From Streptomyces sp. MST-110588 (GTDB lineage: Bacteria > Actinomycetota > Actinomycetes > Streptomycetales > Streptomycetaceae), in assembly GCF_022695595.1 (NCBI RefSeq), contig NZ_CP074380.1, positions 3,918,001 to 3,982,000 on the forward strand: 64,000 nucleotides of DNA. The letters are read 5' to 3'. Within the stretch, counting starts at the first letter, position 1. Every line of letters begins with the position of its first letter. Below the pieces are notes generated by a model, which worked only from the letters and a program-made list of their open reading frames with translations, was not told the origin of the DNA and did not search any database. Shown here one piece after another: positions 32,199 to 41,702 of the stretch. The translations under genes were made by a program, and so were the position numbers.

Positions 32199-33229
32199 CG
32201 CCGACCGTGGTGGAGACCGGACGCAAGCCCGCCAGCATGGCCCAGGCCCTGAACAGGGCACTGCGCGATGCCATGGCCGAGGATCCGTCCGTCCATGTGA
32301 TGGGCGAGGACGTGGGCGCGCTGGGCGGCGTGTTCCGGATCACCGACGGGCTCACCGAGGAGTTCGGCGAGGACCGCTGCCGCGACACCCCGCTCGCCGA
32401 GGCCGGCATCCTCGGTACGGCCGTCGGCATGGCCATGTACGGGCTGCGGCCCGTCGTGGAGATGCAGTTCGACGCCTTCGCCTACCCGGCCTTCGAGCAG
32501 TTGATCAGCCACGTCGCGCGGATGCGCAACCGCACCCGGGGCGCGATGCCGCTGCCGCTGACCATCCGCGTGCCCTACGGCGGCGGGATCGGCGGCGTGG
32601 AGCACCACAGCGACTCCTCCGAGGCGTACTACCTGGCGACCCCGGGTCTCCACGTCCTGACCCCGGCCACGGTCGCCGACGCGTACGGGATGCTGCGCGC
32701 GGCGATCGCCTCCGACGACCCGGTGGTCTTCCTCGAACCCAAGCGCCTGTACTGGGCGAAGGACGACTGGTCTCCTGAGAACCCCACGCCGGTCGCCCCC
32801 ATAGGGCGCGCCGAGATCCGGCGCCCCGGCCGCAGCGCCACGCTCATCACGTACGGGCCCTCGGTCCCGGTGTGCCTGGAGGCCGCCGAGGCCGCCACGG
32901 CGGAAGGCTGGGACCTGGAAGTCCTGGACCTGCGTTCGCTGATGCCCTTCGACGACGAGACGGTGTGCGCGGCCGTACGGCGCACCGGACGGGCGGTGGT
33001 GGTGCACGAGGCGAACGGCTTCGGCGGCCCCGGCGGCGAGATCGCCGCCCGGATCACGGAGCGCTGCTTCCACCACCTGGAGGCGCCCGTACTGAGGGTG
33101 GCGGGTCTGGACATCCCGTATCCGCCGCCGATGCTGGAGCGGCACCACCTGCCGGGTGTGGACCGCATCCTGGACACCGTCGCCCGGCTCCAGTGGGAGG
33201 CGGGCTGGACCGAGGGGAGCGGGGACTGA
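32195..33229 (+). CDS. bkdB: Branched-chain 2-oxo acid dehydrogenase E1 beta
   Basis: A 344-residue transketolase-like subunit. MGEDVGALGGVFRITDGLTE, FGEDRCRDTPLAEAGILGTA and RIPYGGGIGGVEHHSDS-type motifs are all present, the last as RVPYGGGIGGVEHHSDSSEA. LEVLDLRSLMPFDDETV starts the C-terminal domain. It forms an alpha2beta2 tetramer with the preceding gene product. The start overlaps the E1 alpha stop, and its own stop overlaps the E2 ATG (TGATG), so the three are translated as a unit. Confidence 0.95.
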   Translation: MTPTVVETGRKPASMAQALNRALRDAMAEDPSVHVMGEDVGALGGVFRITDGLTEEFGEDRCRDTPLAEAGILGTAVGMAMYGLRPVVEMQFDAFAYPAFEQLISHVARMRNRTRGAMPLPLTIRVPYGGGIGGVEHHSDSSEAYYLATPGLHVLTPATVADAYGMLRAAIASDDPVVFLEPKRLYWAKDDWSPENPTPVAPIGRAEIRRPGRSATLITYGPSVPVCLEAAEAATAEGWDLEVLDLRSLMPFDDETVCAAVRRTGRAVVVHEANGFGGPGGEIAARITERCFHHLEAPVLRVAGLDIPYPPPMLERHHLPGVDRILDTVARLQWEAGWTEGSGD

Positions 33230-34752
33230 TGGCCGAAGTGCGGGAATTCGCCCTTCCCGACCTGGGCGAAGGGCTCACCGAGGCGACGATCGTCCGGTGG
33301 CTGGTCGAGGTCGGCGAGGTCGTGGACGTCGACCAGACCGTGGTCGAGGTCGAGACGGCCAAGGCGCTGGTGGACGTGCCGTGCCCGTACGGGGGCGTGG
33401 TCACCGCCCGGATGGGCGAGGAGGGCGCCGAACTGCCGGTTGGTGCACCGCTGTTGACGGTCGCGATCGGGTCGGAAGCGGCGCGGGAAGCGGCAGCGGG
33501 AGCCGGGGGCGGCACGTCGCCCGGGGCACCGGTGGGCGCGTCGGTGGATGCGTCGGCGGGCATGTCGGCGGGGGATGTGCCCGGGACATCCGGTACGGGT
33601 TCCGCGGCTCCCGGTAAGGCCCGTAAACCCGTCGCCGGTGGCAGCGGGGATGCCGGGGGCGACCGGGATGCCGGGGGCGATCCGGACGGCGGGTCGGGCA
33701 ATGTGCTCGTCGGGTACGGGACCCGGGCCCCGGCCGCGCGTCGCCGGCGGATCCGTCCCCAGGCGGGCGGCGCGGCTGCGGGAAGCGTGACCGAGAAAGC
33801 GGGCGGGTCCCGGCGCCGGAACGGACCCGACCGGACAAGTGGTGAGCGGACCAGTGGTGAGCGGACCGAGGTGCCGGCTCCTGCGGGGGCGGTGCCGGTC
33901 ATATCCCCCCTCGTACGGCGGCTGGCGCGCGAACACGGCCTGGACCTGCGGGAGGTGACCGGCTCGGGAGCCGATGGGCTGATCCTGCGTACGGACGTCG
34001 AGCGGGCGGTCCGTATGAAGGAACGCCAGCAGCAGGAGGCGCGGGCCGGGGCGGCCTCCGGGGCGGGCGAGCGGATACCGCTGCGGGGCATGCGCGGTGC
34101 CGCGGCGGAGAAGTTCCGCCGCAGCCGTCAGGAGATCCCCGACGCGACCTGCTGGGTCGACGCCGACGCGACCGAACTGCTCGCCGCCCGATCGGCGATG
34201 AACGTTCCCGGTGCGCCCAAGGTGTCCGTTCTGGCGCTCATGGGACGCATCGTGACGGCCGCGCTCGCACGGTTCCCCGCGCTCAACTCCACCGTCGACA
34301 CCGAGCGCAACGAGATCGTACGGCTGCCCGCCGTGCACCTGGGATTCGCGGCGCAGACCGAGCGCGGACTGGTGGTGCCGGTGGTCAGGGACGCCCATGC
34401 CCGTACGGCCGAGGAGCTGTCCGCCGAGATGGCCCGGCTCACCGAGTCGGCCCGGGCCGGCACGCTCACCCTCGCCGACCTCACGCACGGCACGTTCACC
34501 GTCAACAACTATGGGGTCTTCGGCGTGGACGGTTCCACGCCGATCATCAACCACCCCGAAGCGGCGATGCTCGGTGTGGGGCGAATAACACCCAAGCCAT
34601 GGGTCCATGAGGGCGAGTTGGCGGTCCGGCAGGTCGTACAGCTCTCGCTCACCTTCGACCACCGGGTGTGCGACGGCGGTACGGCGGGCGGGTTCCTGCG
34701 GTTCGTCGCGGACTGTGTGGAGCGGCCCGCCCGGCTGCTGCGGACGCTGTGA
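33229..34752 (+). CDS. bkdC: Branched-chain 2-oxo acid dehydrogenase E2 (dihydrolipoyl acyltransferase)
   Basis: A 507-residue acyltransferase with one lipoyl domain (residues 1-80, lipoylated lysine K45 in VETAKALVDV). A long Gly/Ala/Ser linker follows, then a peripheral-subunit-binding domain around residues 222-262 (ISPLVRRLAREHGLDLREVT) and a catalytic domain ending with TFDHRVCDGG (HxxxD). The linker is unusually long and includes a duplicated TSGER. E2 forms the core to which E1 and a separately encoded E3 bind. No lpd (E3) gene is present in the window. Confidence 0.94.
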   Translation: MAEVREFALPDLGEGLTEATIVRWLVEVGEVVDVDQTVVEVETAKALVDVPCPYGGVVTARMGEEGAELPVGAPLLTVAIGSEAAREAAAGAGGGTSPGAPVGASVDASAGMSAGDVPGTSGTGSAAPGKARKPVAGGSGDAGGDRDAGGDPDGGSGNVLVGYGTRAPAARRRRIRPQAGGAAAGSVTEKAGGSRRRNGPDRTSGERTSGERTEVPAPAGAVPVISPLVRRLAREHGLDLREVTGSGADGLILRTDVERAVRMKERQQQEARAGAASGAGERIPLRGMRGAAAEKFRRSRQEIPDATCWVDADATELLAARSAMNVPGAPKVSVLALMGRIVTAALARFPALNSTVDTERNEIVRLPAVHLGFAAQTERGLVVPVVRDAHARTAEELSAEMARLTESARAGTLTLADLTHGTFTVNNYGVFGVDGSTPIINHPEAAMLGVGRITPKPWVHEGELAVRQVVQLSLTFDHRVCDGGTAGGFLRFVADCVERPARLLRTL

Positions 34753-34827
34753 GTCCGGTGTGGCCGCCGTCCCCGCCGTCTCCGCCGCCCCTGCCGTCCG
34801 CGCGGCTTCGGCGGTGATACTCGTGGG

Positions 34828-36066
34828 GTGAGCGACCACACCGACGACAGCCACGGTGCCTCTGTCCGGGGCGATGGGTACGGGTCCACGTACGGGTACG
34901 GGTCCGCGTACGGCCACGGGCACGGGCACCGGTACGCGTACGACGCCGTTGTGCTGGCCGGGGGCGCGGCCAGGCGGCTCGGCGGGGCGGACAAGCCCGC
35001 CCTGTCGGTCGGGGGACGTTCGCTCCTGGACCGGGTGCTGGGCGCCTGTCCCGACGCGGCGGCCACCGTCGTGGTGGGGCCCCGGCGTCCCACCGGCCGC
35101 GCGGTCCTATGGACCGTCGAGGACCCGCCGGGCGGGGGCCCGCTCGCCGGGCTGGAGGCGGGCCTTCGGCACACCACCGCTCCGGCCGTGCTCGTCCTGT
35201 CCGCCGACCTTCCCTTCCTCACCGCCGCGACCGTACGGGCCCTGCTGGAGGCCACGGCGGGAGCGGAGATCACGGAGGGCGGGGAGGCCACGGAGGGCGG
35301 GGAGGCCGTGGCGGGAGGGGAGCCGGAGGCGGACGACGCAGGCGGGGGCCGCGGGGGACGACCGGTCGACGGTGCGGTGCTGCGGGACGCCCAGGGGCGT
35401 GATCAGCCGCTGGTGGCCGTGTACCGGGCAGCCGCTCTGCGCCGCGAGTTGGCGGGGCTGCGCGCCGAACGCGGCGCCCTCGGCGGGCTGCCGTTGCGGG
35501 CGCTGCTGGGCCGACTGGCGCTCCGGAGGGTCCAGGACCGTACGGCCGCGGCGTCCTTCGACTGCGACACCTGGGAGGACCTCAGCGCGGCGCGCGCCCG
35601 TATCAGGGAGCATGGGAGCGTGTTGGACGAATGGATCACAGCAGCCAAAGCCGAACTGGGCATCGAACTCGATGTCGACACGGCGGCACTCCTCGATCTC
35701 GCGCGGGACGCGGCACACGGCGTGGCCCGCCCGGCCGCGCCGCTGACGACCTTCCTGGTCGGTTACGCCGCCGCCCAGCAGGGGCGGGACGTGGCGGAGC
35801 TGGCCGGCAGGGTGGCGGAGCTGGCCAACCGCTGGTCCGCGGAGACAGCCGGAACCACCGGTAGCGGGGCGGCCGGGGGAACGGGCCGGAAGCGAAGCGT
35901 ACGGAATGAGCGACGCGGAGTTCGACGACGCCCTGGCGCTGGCCAACAGCCACAGCGAGCCGGCGCGTCCCGGGCCTGGGCCCGCCGGCACCGGTTCCGG
36001 GGCCGCGTCCGGGGCCGCGTCCGGGCCCGGGCCCATGTCCGGTTCCGGCCCTGCCTCCGAGTCTGA
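34828..36066 (+). CDS. MobA-like nucleotidyltransferase fused to DUF6457; probable 3' frameshift
   Basis: Residues 38-240 are a MobA-type GTP transferase: VVLAGGAARRLGGADKPAL and VLSADLPFLTA are the nucleotide and metal motifs. A DUF6457 helical domain follows (LDEWITAAKAELGIELDVDT to VAELANRW), a fusion seen in Streptomyces. The first 37 residues are Tyr/Gly/His repeats from a GGGTAC-type repeat. After residue 350 the frame overlaps moeA by 161 bp and turns Arg-rich. One added G in the run at 35875-35879 would end the protein as NGPEAKRTE and create an ATGA overlap with moeA. Likely role: attaching a nucleotide to molybdopterin. Confidence 0.8.
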   Translation: MSDHTDDSHGASVRGDGYGSTYGYGSAYGHGHGHRYAYDAVVLAGGAARRLGGADKPALSVGGRSLLDRVLGACPDAAATVVVGPRRPTGRAVLWTVEDPPGGGPLAGLEAGLRHTTAPAVLVLSADLPFLTAATVRALLEATAGAEITEGGEATEGGEAVAGGEPEADDAGGGRGGRPVDGAVLRDAQGRDQPLVAVYRAAALRRELAGLRAERGALGGLPLRALLGRLALRRVQDRTAAASFDCDTWEDLSAARARIREHGSVLDEWITAAKAELGIELDVDTAALLDLARDAAHGVARPAAPLTTFLVGYAAAQQGRDVAELAGRVAELANRWSAETAGTTGSGAAGGTGRKRSVRNERRGVRRRPGAGQQPQRAGASRAWARRHRFRGRVRGRVRARAHVRFRPCLRV

Positions 36067-38077
36067 CGGCGGCACCGGTGCTGGTCCGGGCCCCGGCGCC
36101 GACGCCGGTAGCGGCACCGGCACCGGCCCCGGCCCCGGTCATAAGAAGGCGCCGGAACCGTTCTTCTTCGAGCAGGTCTACGACATCGAGGCGGAGACCG
36201 GTATCGACGCCTATCAGGCCGAGCAGTACGAAGACGAGCCGTATGAGGACACCTCGTACGACGAAGGGACGGAGGCGGCCCTCCCGTACGACCCCTCGGC
36301 CTACGACACGGAGGTGTGCGGCGGCGAGCCGTCCGGGGCCGGATCCGTGCCGCCCGGTGGCCCCGACACGTACCCCACCGAGCCCATCCAGCTCTACGGC
36401 ACCGGACGGCGCCGCAGCCGGCCGACTCCGTTGTTCGACTACGAGCAGCCCGACCCCCCGCCGGGCGAAAAGAGCCGGGCCGCCCCCGGCCGTACCGCGT
36501 CCGGCCATGCCCCGGCAGGCCGCATTCCGTCCGGCCAGACCCCGCCCAGCCCCCAAACGCCCGCCCCAGCGGCCCATACCCCAGCGGCCCATACCCCAGC
36601 GGCTCATACCGCAGCGGCTCACGCCCCAACCGCGCCCACCCACTGGCAGACCGCCCGTACCGTCGCCGGGCAGGTGGCCCGCGGCCCCCTGGAGGTGGTC
36701 ACCTCCCCGCTCGTCGAGGCTCTTGGCCGTACGCTCGCCGTACCGCTCACCGCCCTCACCGACCTGCCGTCCTTCGACACCTCCGCCATGGACGGCTGGG
36801 CGGTCTCCGGACCGGGCCCCTGGCGCATCACCACCCATATGACCGCCGATGGCGAGGCCGAACACGACGCCGAACCCGGCAACGAGCAACCCGCCAACGA
36901 GCAAAACGGCCAGCCCGGCGACGGCCAGGCCGACGACGAGCGACACGACGACGAGCGGTACGACGAAGACCTCCGCCAACTGGGCATCCTCGCCGGTCAC
37001 GCCCAAAAGGGCGCGCTACGCGACGGTCACGCCGTCCCCATCGCCACCGGCGCCCGTATCCCCCTCGGCGCCACCGCCGTACTGCGCAGCGAGTACGGCG
37101 AGGTCCGCGACCTGGGCCCGGCCGGCTCCCGGCTGTACGCGCCGGCCCCCGCGCCCCCCGGCCAGGACATCCGCCCGCGCGGCCAGGAGTGCCGACGCGG
37201 CGACCAACTCCTGCCCGCCGGCGCCCTGGTGACCCCGGCCGTCGTGGGCCTGGCCGCCGCCGCCGGGTACGACCTCCTGGACACCTACCGCCGCCCGCGC
37301 GTGGAGGTGCTCGTCCTGGGTGACGAGTTGCTGCACGAGGGTCTGCCGTACGACGGGCGGATCCGTGACGCGCTCGGCCCGATGCTGGGCCCCTGGCTGC
37401 TCACCCTGGGCGCCGAGACCGCCCCTCCGCGCCATCTCGGCGACGACGCGGAGGTGCTGTGCCACGCCCTCACCGACTCCACCGCCGATCTGGTGATCAC
37501 CACCGGCGGTACGGCCTCCGGGCCCGTCGACCACGTCCACTCCACGCTGCGCCGCCTGGAGGCGGAGATCCTGGTGGACGGTGTCGCGGTACGCCCCGGC
37601 CACCCCATGCTGCTCGCCCGCCTCGCCCCGCGCCGTCACCTCGTCGGCCTGCCCGGCAACCCGCTGGCCGCCGTCTCCGGCCTGCTGACCCTGGCCGAAC
37701 CGCTGCTGCACACGCTCGCGGCCCGGCCGCGGCAGGAGCCGTGTACGGCGCCGCTCACCGACGCCGTACAAGGCCATCCCCACGACACCCGGCTGGTTCC
37801 GGTGGCCTATCAGGAGGACGGCGAGGAAGCCGTCATGGCGGCTCCGCTGCACTTCAGCGGGCCCGCCATGCTCCGTGGCATCGCCGGCGCGGACGCCCTG
37901 GCCGTCGTTCCGCCCGGCGGGGCGCAGCGCGGCGAGGAGGTCGAGCTGCTGGAACTCCCCTGGTCCACGAGCTGGCCCGGCTTCGCCCCGTACGGCCCGT
38001 ACGCCACCCCGTCCGCCTCACCTGCCGCCTCCGCCTCCCCGGCCTCCGCCCCTCCCGCCGCCGGAGGCGCCGAGTGA
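35906..38077 (+). CDS. moeA: Molybdopterin molybdenumtransferase MoeA with long N-terminal extension
   Basis: The MoeA core starts near residue 250 (TARTVAGQVA), with LPSFDTSAMDGWAVSGPGPW and VPIATGARIPLGATAVLR. The MoCF-binding part contains VLVLGDELLHEGLPYDGRIR and ITTGGTASGP, and domain IV follows GLPGNPLAAVSGLLTL. It inserts molybdate into adenylylated molybdopterin. Total length of 723 residues exceeds the usual ~400 because residues 1-245 are low complexity (Gly/Pro/Ser, then acidic) and an Asn/Glu/Asp-rich insert sits at about 312-352. Whether the extension is translated is uncertain; the upstream start has the better family feel (MSDAEFDDALALAN). Confidence 0.88.
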   Translation: MSDAEFDDALALANSHSEPARPGPGPAGTGSGAASGAASGPGPMSGSGPASESDGGTGAGPGPGADAGSGTGTGPGPGHKKAPEPFFFEQVYDIEAETGIDAYQAEQYEDEPYEDTSYDEGTEAALPYDPSAYDTEVCGGEPSGAGSVPPGGPDTYPTEPIQLYGTGRRRSRPTPLFDYEQPDPPPGEKSRAAPGRTASGHAPAGRIPSGQTPPSPQTPAPAAHTPAAHTPAAHTAAAHAPTAPTHWQTARTVAGQVARGPLEVVTSPLVEALGRTLAVPLTALTDLPSFDTSAMDGWAVSGPGPWRITTHMTADGEAEHDAEPGNEQPANEQNGQPGDGQADDERHDDERYDEDLRQLGILAGHAQKGALRDGHAVPIATGARIPLGATAVLRSEYGEVRDLGPAGSRLYAPAPAPPGQDIRPRGQECRRGDQLLPAGALVTPAVVGLAAAAGYDLLDTYRRPRVEVLVLGDELLHEGLPYDGRIRDALGPMLGPWLLTLGAETAPPRHLGDDAEVLCHALTDSTADLVITTGGTASGPVDHVHSTLRRLEAEILVDGVAVRPGHPMLLARLAPRRHLVGLPGNPLAAVSGLLTLAEPLLHTLAARPRQEPCTAPLTDAVQGHPHDTRLVPVAYQEDGEEAVMAAPLHFSGPAMLRGIAGADALAVVPPGGAQRGEEVELLELPWSTSWPGFAPYGPYATPSASPAASASPASAPPAAGGAE
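36566..36625 (+). repeat. 15-bp tandem repeat in the moeA extension, four units
   Basis: The unit CCAGCGGCCCATACC is repeated two times exactly and two times with changes, encoding PAAHT-type repeats. Confidence 0.9.
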
Positions 38078-39231
38078 TGCTGCCCACGCAGGACGCGGCG
38101 GCCCGCGAGGCACCCGAGAGCCGGTCCCACCACGTGCTCCTGCCGCGCCGCGCGCCGGCCGCCCCACTGCGCCAGGTGGTCCGCCGCATCCTGATGGCCC
38201 TGCTGGTCCTGGCCGTGACCGTACTGATCGTCTGGATCGACCGCGACGAGTACCACGACAACGCCGACGGCTCGGTGGACTTCCTGGACTGCGTCTACTA
38301 CGCCACCGTCACGCTCTCCACCACCGGTTACGGTGACATCGTCCCGTACGGCGACAACGCCCGGCTGCTGAACATCCTGCTGATCACGCCGCTGCGTATC
38401 CTTTTCCTGATCATCCTGGTCGGCACCACTCTTGAGGTCCTCACCGAGCGCACCCGCGAGCAGTTGCGACTGAACCGCTGGAGAAACGCCTTGCGCGATC
38501 ACACCGTCGTCATCGGCTTCGGCACCAAGGGGCGTTCGGCCGTCCAGACGCTGCGCGCCACCGGCCTGACGCGCGAGCGCATCGTCATCGTCGACCCGAA
38601 CCCCAAGGTGATCGAGTCGGCCGTCGCCGAGGGGCTCGCGGGGGTGGTCGGCGACGCCACCCGCAGTGACGTACTCGTACGGGCCGAGATCCAGCGGGCC
38701 GCCCAGATCGTCATCGCCACCCAGCGGGACGACACCGCCGTACTGGTCACGTTGACGGCGCGTCAGCTCAACAAGAAGGCCAATATCGTCGCGGCCGTAC
38801 GGGAGGAGGAGAACGCGCCGTTGCTGCGCCAGTCCGGCGCCGACGCCGTGATCACCTCCGCCAGCGCCGCCGGCCGGCTGCTCGGCCTGTCGGTGCACAG
38901 CCCCAGCGCCGGTACGGTCATAGAGGACCTGATCCAGCAGGGCAGCGGCCTGGACCTGGTGGAACGGCCCGTGGTGAAGGCCGAGGTGGGCAAGTCGGTC
39001 CGGGAGACCGACGACCTGGTCGTCTCGGTGCTGCGCGGGCACCGCCTCCTGGGGTACGACGATCCCGCGGCGAGCCCACTCCAGCCCGCCGACCGCCTGA
39101 TCACCATCGTCCGCGCCGCTCCAGGGGCCGACGGTTACGGACCGGCCGCCCGGCAGGGCACCGCCTCCGGCCGGTCCTCGCTCCCGGGCGGCGTCTCGCC
39201 CATGACCCCGGCACGCCGTACGGACGACTGA
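38077..39231 (+). CDS. Two-helix potassium channel with RCK/TrkA-N domain
   Basis: A 384-residue protein. Two membrane helices (about 38-58 and 105-128) flank a pore loop with TLSTTGYGDI, the potassium selectivity filter (TTGYGD in place of TVGYGD). An RCK domain follows: HTVVIGFGTKGRSAVQTLRA is the Rossmann nucleotide loop and IVDPNPKVIESA the second strand. A TrkA-C-like part completes it. It should form a tetrameric, ligand-gated K+ channel. The start overlaps the moeA stop (TGATG), although there is no functional link to molybdenum cofactor that I know. Confidence 0.92.
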   Translation: MLPTQDAAAREAPESRSHHVLLPRRAPAAPLRQVVRRILMALLVLAVTVLIVWIDRDEYHDNADGSVDFLDCVYYATVTLSTTGYGDIVPYGDNARLLNILLITPLRILFLIILVGTTLEVLTERTREQLRLNRWRNALRDHTVVIGFGTKGRSAVQTLRATGLTRERIVIVDPNPKVIESAVAEGLAGVVGDATRSDVLVRAEIQRAAQIVIATQRDDTAVLVTLTARQLNKKANIVAAVREEENAPLLRQSGADAVITSASAAGRLLGLSVHSPSAGTVIEDLIQQGSGLDLVERPVVKAEVGKSVRETDDLVVSVLRGHRLLGYDDPAASPLQPADRLITIVRAAPGADGYGPAARQGTASGRSSLPGGVSPMTPARRTDD

Positions 39232-39465
39232 GCCCAGGAGGACGGAACCGGTACGAGCCGAGCGAGGCCGGACGACTCAGCCCGGACGAGCCGGCCGGGA
39301 CGGGGCAACCGGAACGGGTCAACCGCTACAGGGCAACCGGTGCGGGTCAGCCGTGACGAGTCAGCCGGGACAGGTCAACCGAGCTGAGACCACCGGGACG
39401 GCCGGAGTCCCCGGTGGCGGTCCGCCTCGTAGTACGGCCGACCGGTGACGAGTAGCCTCGCGGTC

Positions 39466-40473
39466 ATGCGAGCGATCACCATCCCCGAGCCCGGCGGTCC
39501 CGATGCCCTCGTATGGGCGGAGGTGCCCGATCCGCAGCCCGCCGAGGGCGAGGTCCTGATCGAGGTCGCGGCGACGGCCGTGAACCGCGCGGACCTCCTC
39601 CAGCGCCAGGGTTTCTACGACCCGCCGCCCGGCGCCTCCCCCTATCCCGGCCTGGAGTGCTCCGGCCGGATCGTCGCCGTCGGCCCCGGCGTCGGGAGTC
39701 TTCCCGGGCCGGAGGGTGCGGGCGGCGGCTGGTCGGTCGGTGACGAGGTCTGCGCGCTGCTGGCGGGCGGTGGCTACGCGGAGCGGGTCGCGGTGCCGGC
39801 CGGGCAGGTGATGCCCGTACCGGAAGGGCTGGACCTGGTCTCGGCCGCGGCCCTGCCGGAGGTCGTATGCACCGTCTGGTCCAACGTCTTCATGATCGCC
39901 CATTTGCGCCCCGGCGAGACGCTGCTGGCGCACGGCGGCTCCAGCGGCATCGGCACGATGGCGGTCCAGCTCGCCAAGGCGGTAGGCGCGCGGGTCGCGG
40001 TGACCGCGGGCGGCCCCGAGAAGCTGGCGCGCTGCGCCGAGCTGGGCGCGGACGTCCTCATCGACTACCGCGAGCAGGACTTCGTGGAGGAGCTGCGCAA
40101 GGCCACCGACGGCAAGGGCGCGGACGTCATCCTCGACATCATCGGAGCCAAGTACCTGGAACGGAACGTCAAGGCCCTGGCCGCCAACGGGCGACTGGCG
40201 ATCATCGGCCTCCAGGGCGGTACGAAGGCGGAGCTGAACCTCGGCACGCTGCTGGCCAAGCGCGCCGCCGTCACCGCGACGTCGCTGCGCGGCCGACCGC
40301 TGGAGGAGAAGGCGGCGATCGTGGCGGCCGTACGCGAACACGTCTGGCCGCTGATCGGCAACGGGCAGGTCCGGCCGATCGTGGACCGTACGCTGCCGAT
40401 CACCGAGGCCGCCGAGGCGCACCGGATCGTGGAGGCGAGCACCCACGTCGGAAAGGTCGTCCTGACGGTCTGA
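39466..40473 (+). CDS. NAD(P)H:quinone oxidoreductase, PIG3/Qor-type MDR family
   Basis: A 335-residue zinc-independent medium-chain oxidoreductase. The opening MRAITIPEPGGPDALVW and the GYAERVAVPAGQVMPVPEGL, LAHGGSSGIGTMAVQLAKA and DVILDIIGAKYLERN motifs are typical of the PIG3-like quinone oxidoreductases. No zinc ligands of the alcohol dehydrogenase type are seen. The start was set at the ATG; a GTG seven codons upstream is in frame but would add a non-conserved leader. The preceding 234 bp are degenerate, repeat-rich and without a gene. It is monocistronic in appearance. Confidence 0.93.
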   Translation: MRAITIPEPGGPDALVWAEVPDPQPAEGEVLIEVAATAVNRADLLQRQGFYDPPPGASPYPGLECSGRIVAVGPGVGSLPGPEGAGGGWSVGDEVCALLAGGGYAERVAVPAGQVMPVPEGLDLVSAAALPEVVCTVWSNVFMIAHLRPGETLLAHGGSSGIGTMAVQLAKAVGARVAVTAGGPEKLARCAELGADVLIDYREQDFVEELRKATDGKGADVILDIIGAKYLERNVKALAANGRLAIIGLQGGTKAELNLGTLLAKRAAVTATSLRGRPLEEKAAIVAAVREHVWPLIGNGQVRPIVDRTLPITEAAEAHRIVEASTHVGKVVLTV

Positions 40474-40633
40474 ACGGTCTCACGGCCTGACTGTCAGGTC
40501 GGACACCTGCCCCAATAGCCCGTCCCGACAGCCCCCTATTCCGCCCACTCCCATTCGTCCGAGATGCCGGAAATGCCGGTCCATGTGAGGCTGAGTACGT
40601 TTCCCGGTGGCTCCGGACGAAAGGGGCAGGGGC

Positions 40634-41563
40634 GTGTACTCAGGGCTTAACGCGCGCATCGCGGCCGGCCTTCTGGTCGCCGCCGTGCTGCTGCCGGTGC
40701 CGCCGACGGCGTCCGCGGCGGCACCGGTGACCTCTCCGACGGCCCCGGAGCCACGGGAGGACACGGAGAACCCCGGCGGTCCCGGTTCCGCCCCCGACCC
40801 CGCATCCGACGCCCCGGCCCTGGCCGGCAGCCGGGCGGGACAGGGGCGCGGGCACCCGGGCCACCGCGAAGCCCCACCGCGCCCCCCGGAGGCCGACCGC
40901 GCTCGCGTCCCGGAGGCCGACCGCGCTCCCCTTTCGCGTCCCCCGGACCCCGGTTCCGCCGCACCCCCGAACCACCACGGCCCGGAACGCGGCACACCCC
41001 CCGGCACCGAACCGGACTCCGGCACCGGCTACGGTCCCGGCCTGGACCTCGGCCTCGGCCTTCTCCCGGCCCTCGGGTTCGCCCCCGGCCGCTACCCGCC
41101 CCAACATGAGCCGCTGTCGCCAGGGCCCCCCGTCCCCTCCTCCGCCCCGCCCCTGGCGGCGGGCTTCCCGGAGTCCCCGTCCGCACCGCGGTCGGTGTCC
41201 TCCTCGCCCCGCCGCTCCGCGTCCACGGCCGGGCGGCCGGTCAGGCGCCGGTACGGACCGGTGCCGCCGCTCCAGTTCCGCGTGGCGCCCAAGAGGCACC
41301 GCCCGTACGGAGCCCGTCCCCCGTACGGGCGGAACCCGTACCGCCACGACCTATACCGCGACGCCCCGAACCACCACGCCCCGAACCGCCACGCCCCGCA
41401 CCACCACGCCCCGTACAACTACGACCCGTTCGGTCAGGTCCCCTATGAGAGCGCCACGCCGGAGTACCGGGAGCCCGTCCAGCGCGTGCTCCCGCTCGGC
41501 GCCGGGCTGGCCCTCACCGGCCTCGGCCTCGCCTTCATCGGCCTGCGCCTGCGCCGCGGCTGA
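40634..41563 (+). CDS. Secreted, Pro/His-rich protein with C-terminal membrane segment
   Basis: I do not recognise a family. From the GTG start the 309-residue protein has a signal peptide (RIAAGLLVAAVLLPVPPTAS, cleavage probably after ASA). A Pro/Arg/Gly-rich disordered body with the repeats ADRA and HHAPNRHAPHHHAP follows, and a C-terminal hydrophobic span (VLPLGAGLALTGLGLAFIGL) ends in LRLRRG. The end resembles a tail anchor or wall-sorting signal, but no LPxTG or LAxTG motif precedes it. GTG was preferred over the earlier GTG at 40607 because it puts the signal peptide near the N-terminus. Confidence 0.6.
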   Translation: MYSGLNARIAAGLLVAAVLLPVPPTASAAAPVTSPTAPEPREDTENPGGPGSAPDPASDAPALAGSRAGQGRGHPGHREAPPRPPEADRARVPEADRAPLSRPPDPGSAAPPNHHGPERGTPPGTEPDSGTGYGPGLDLGLGLLPALGFAPGRYPPQHEPLSPGPPVPSSAPPLAAGFPESPSAPRSVSSSPRRSASTAGRPVRRRYGPVPPLQFRVAPKRHRPYGARPPYGRNPYRHDLYRDAPNHHAPNRHAPHHHAPYNYDPFGQVPYESATPEYREPVQRVLPLGAGLALTGLGLAFIGLRLRRG

Positions 41564-41702
41564 CGGGGCGCAGGGATCACGGCAAGGATCACGACACGGC
41601 GCAAGGACCACGACGCGTTTCGAAGTCACTTCTGCGGAAGGGTGGATCACCTTCCCGCGGGGGCACAACCGTTCCTAGTCATCTGTACGAGAGAATGGCG
41701 GC

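Noticed and set aside
7208..34752. Possible secondary-metabolite gene cluster
   Set aside because: No polyketide synthase, peptide synthetase, terpene or RiPP core enzymes were found. The exporter, regulators and bkd genes have simpler explanations.
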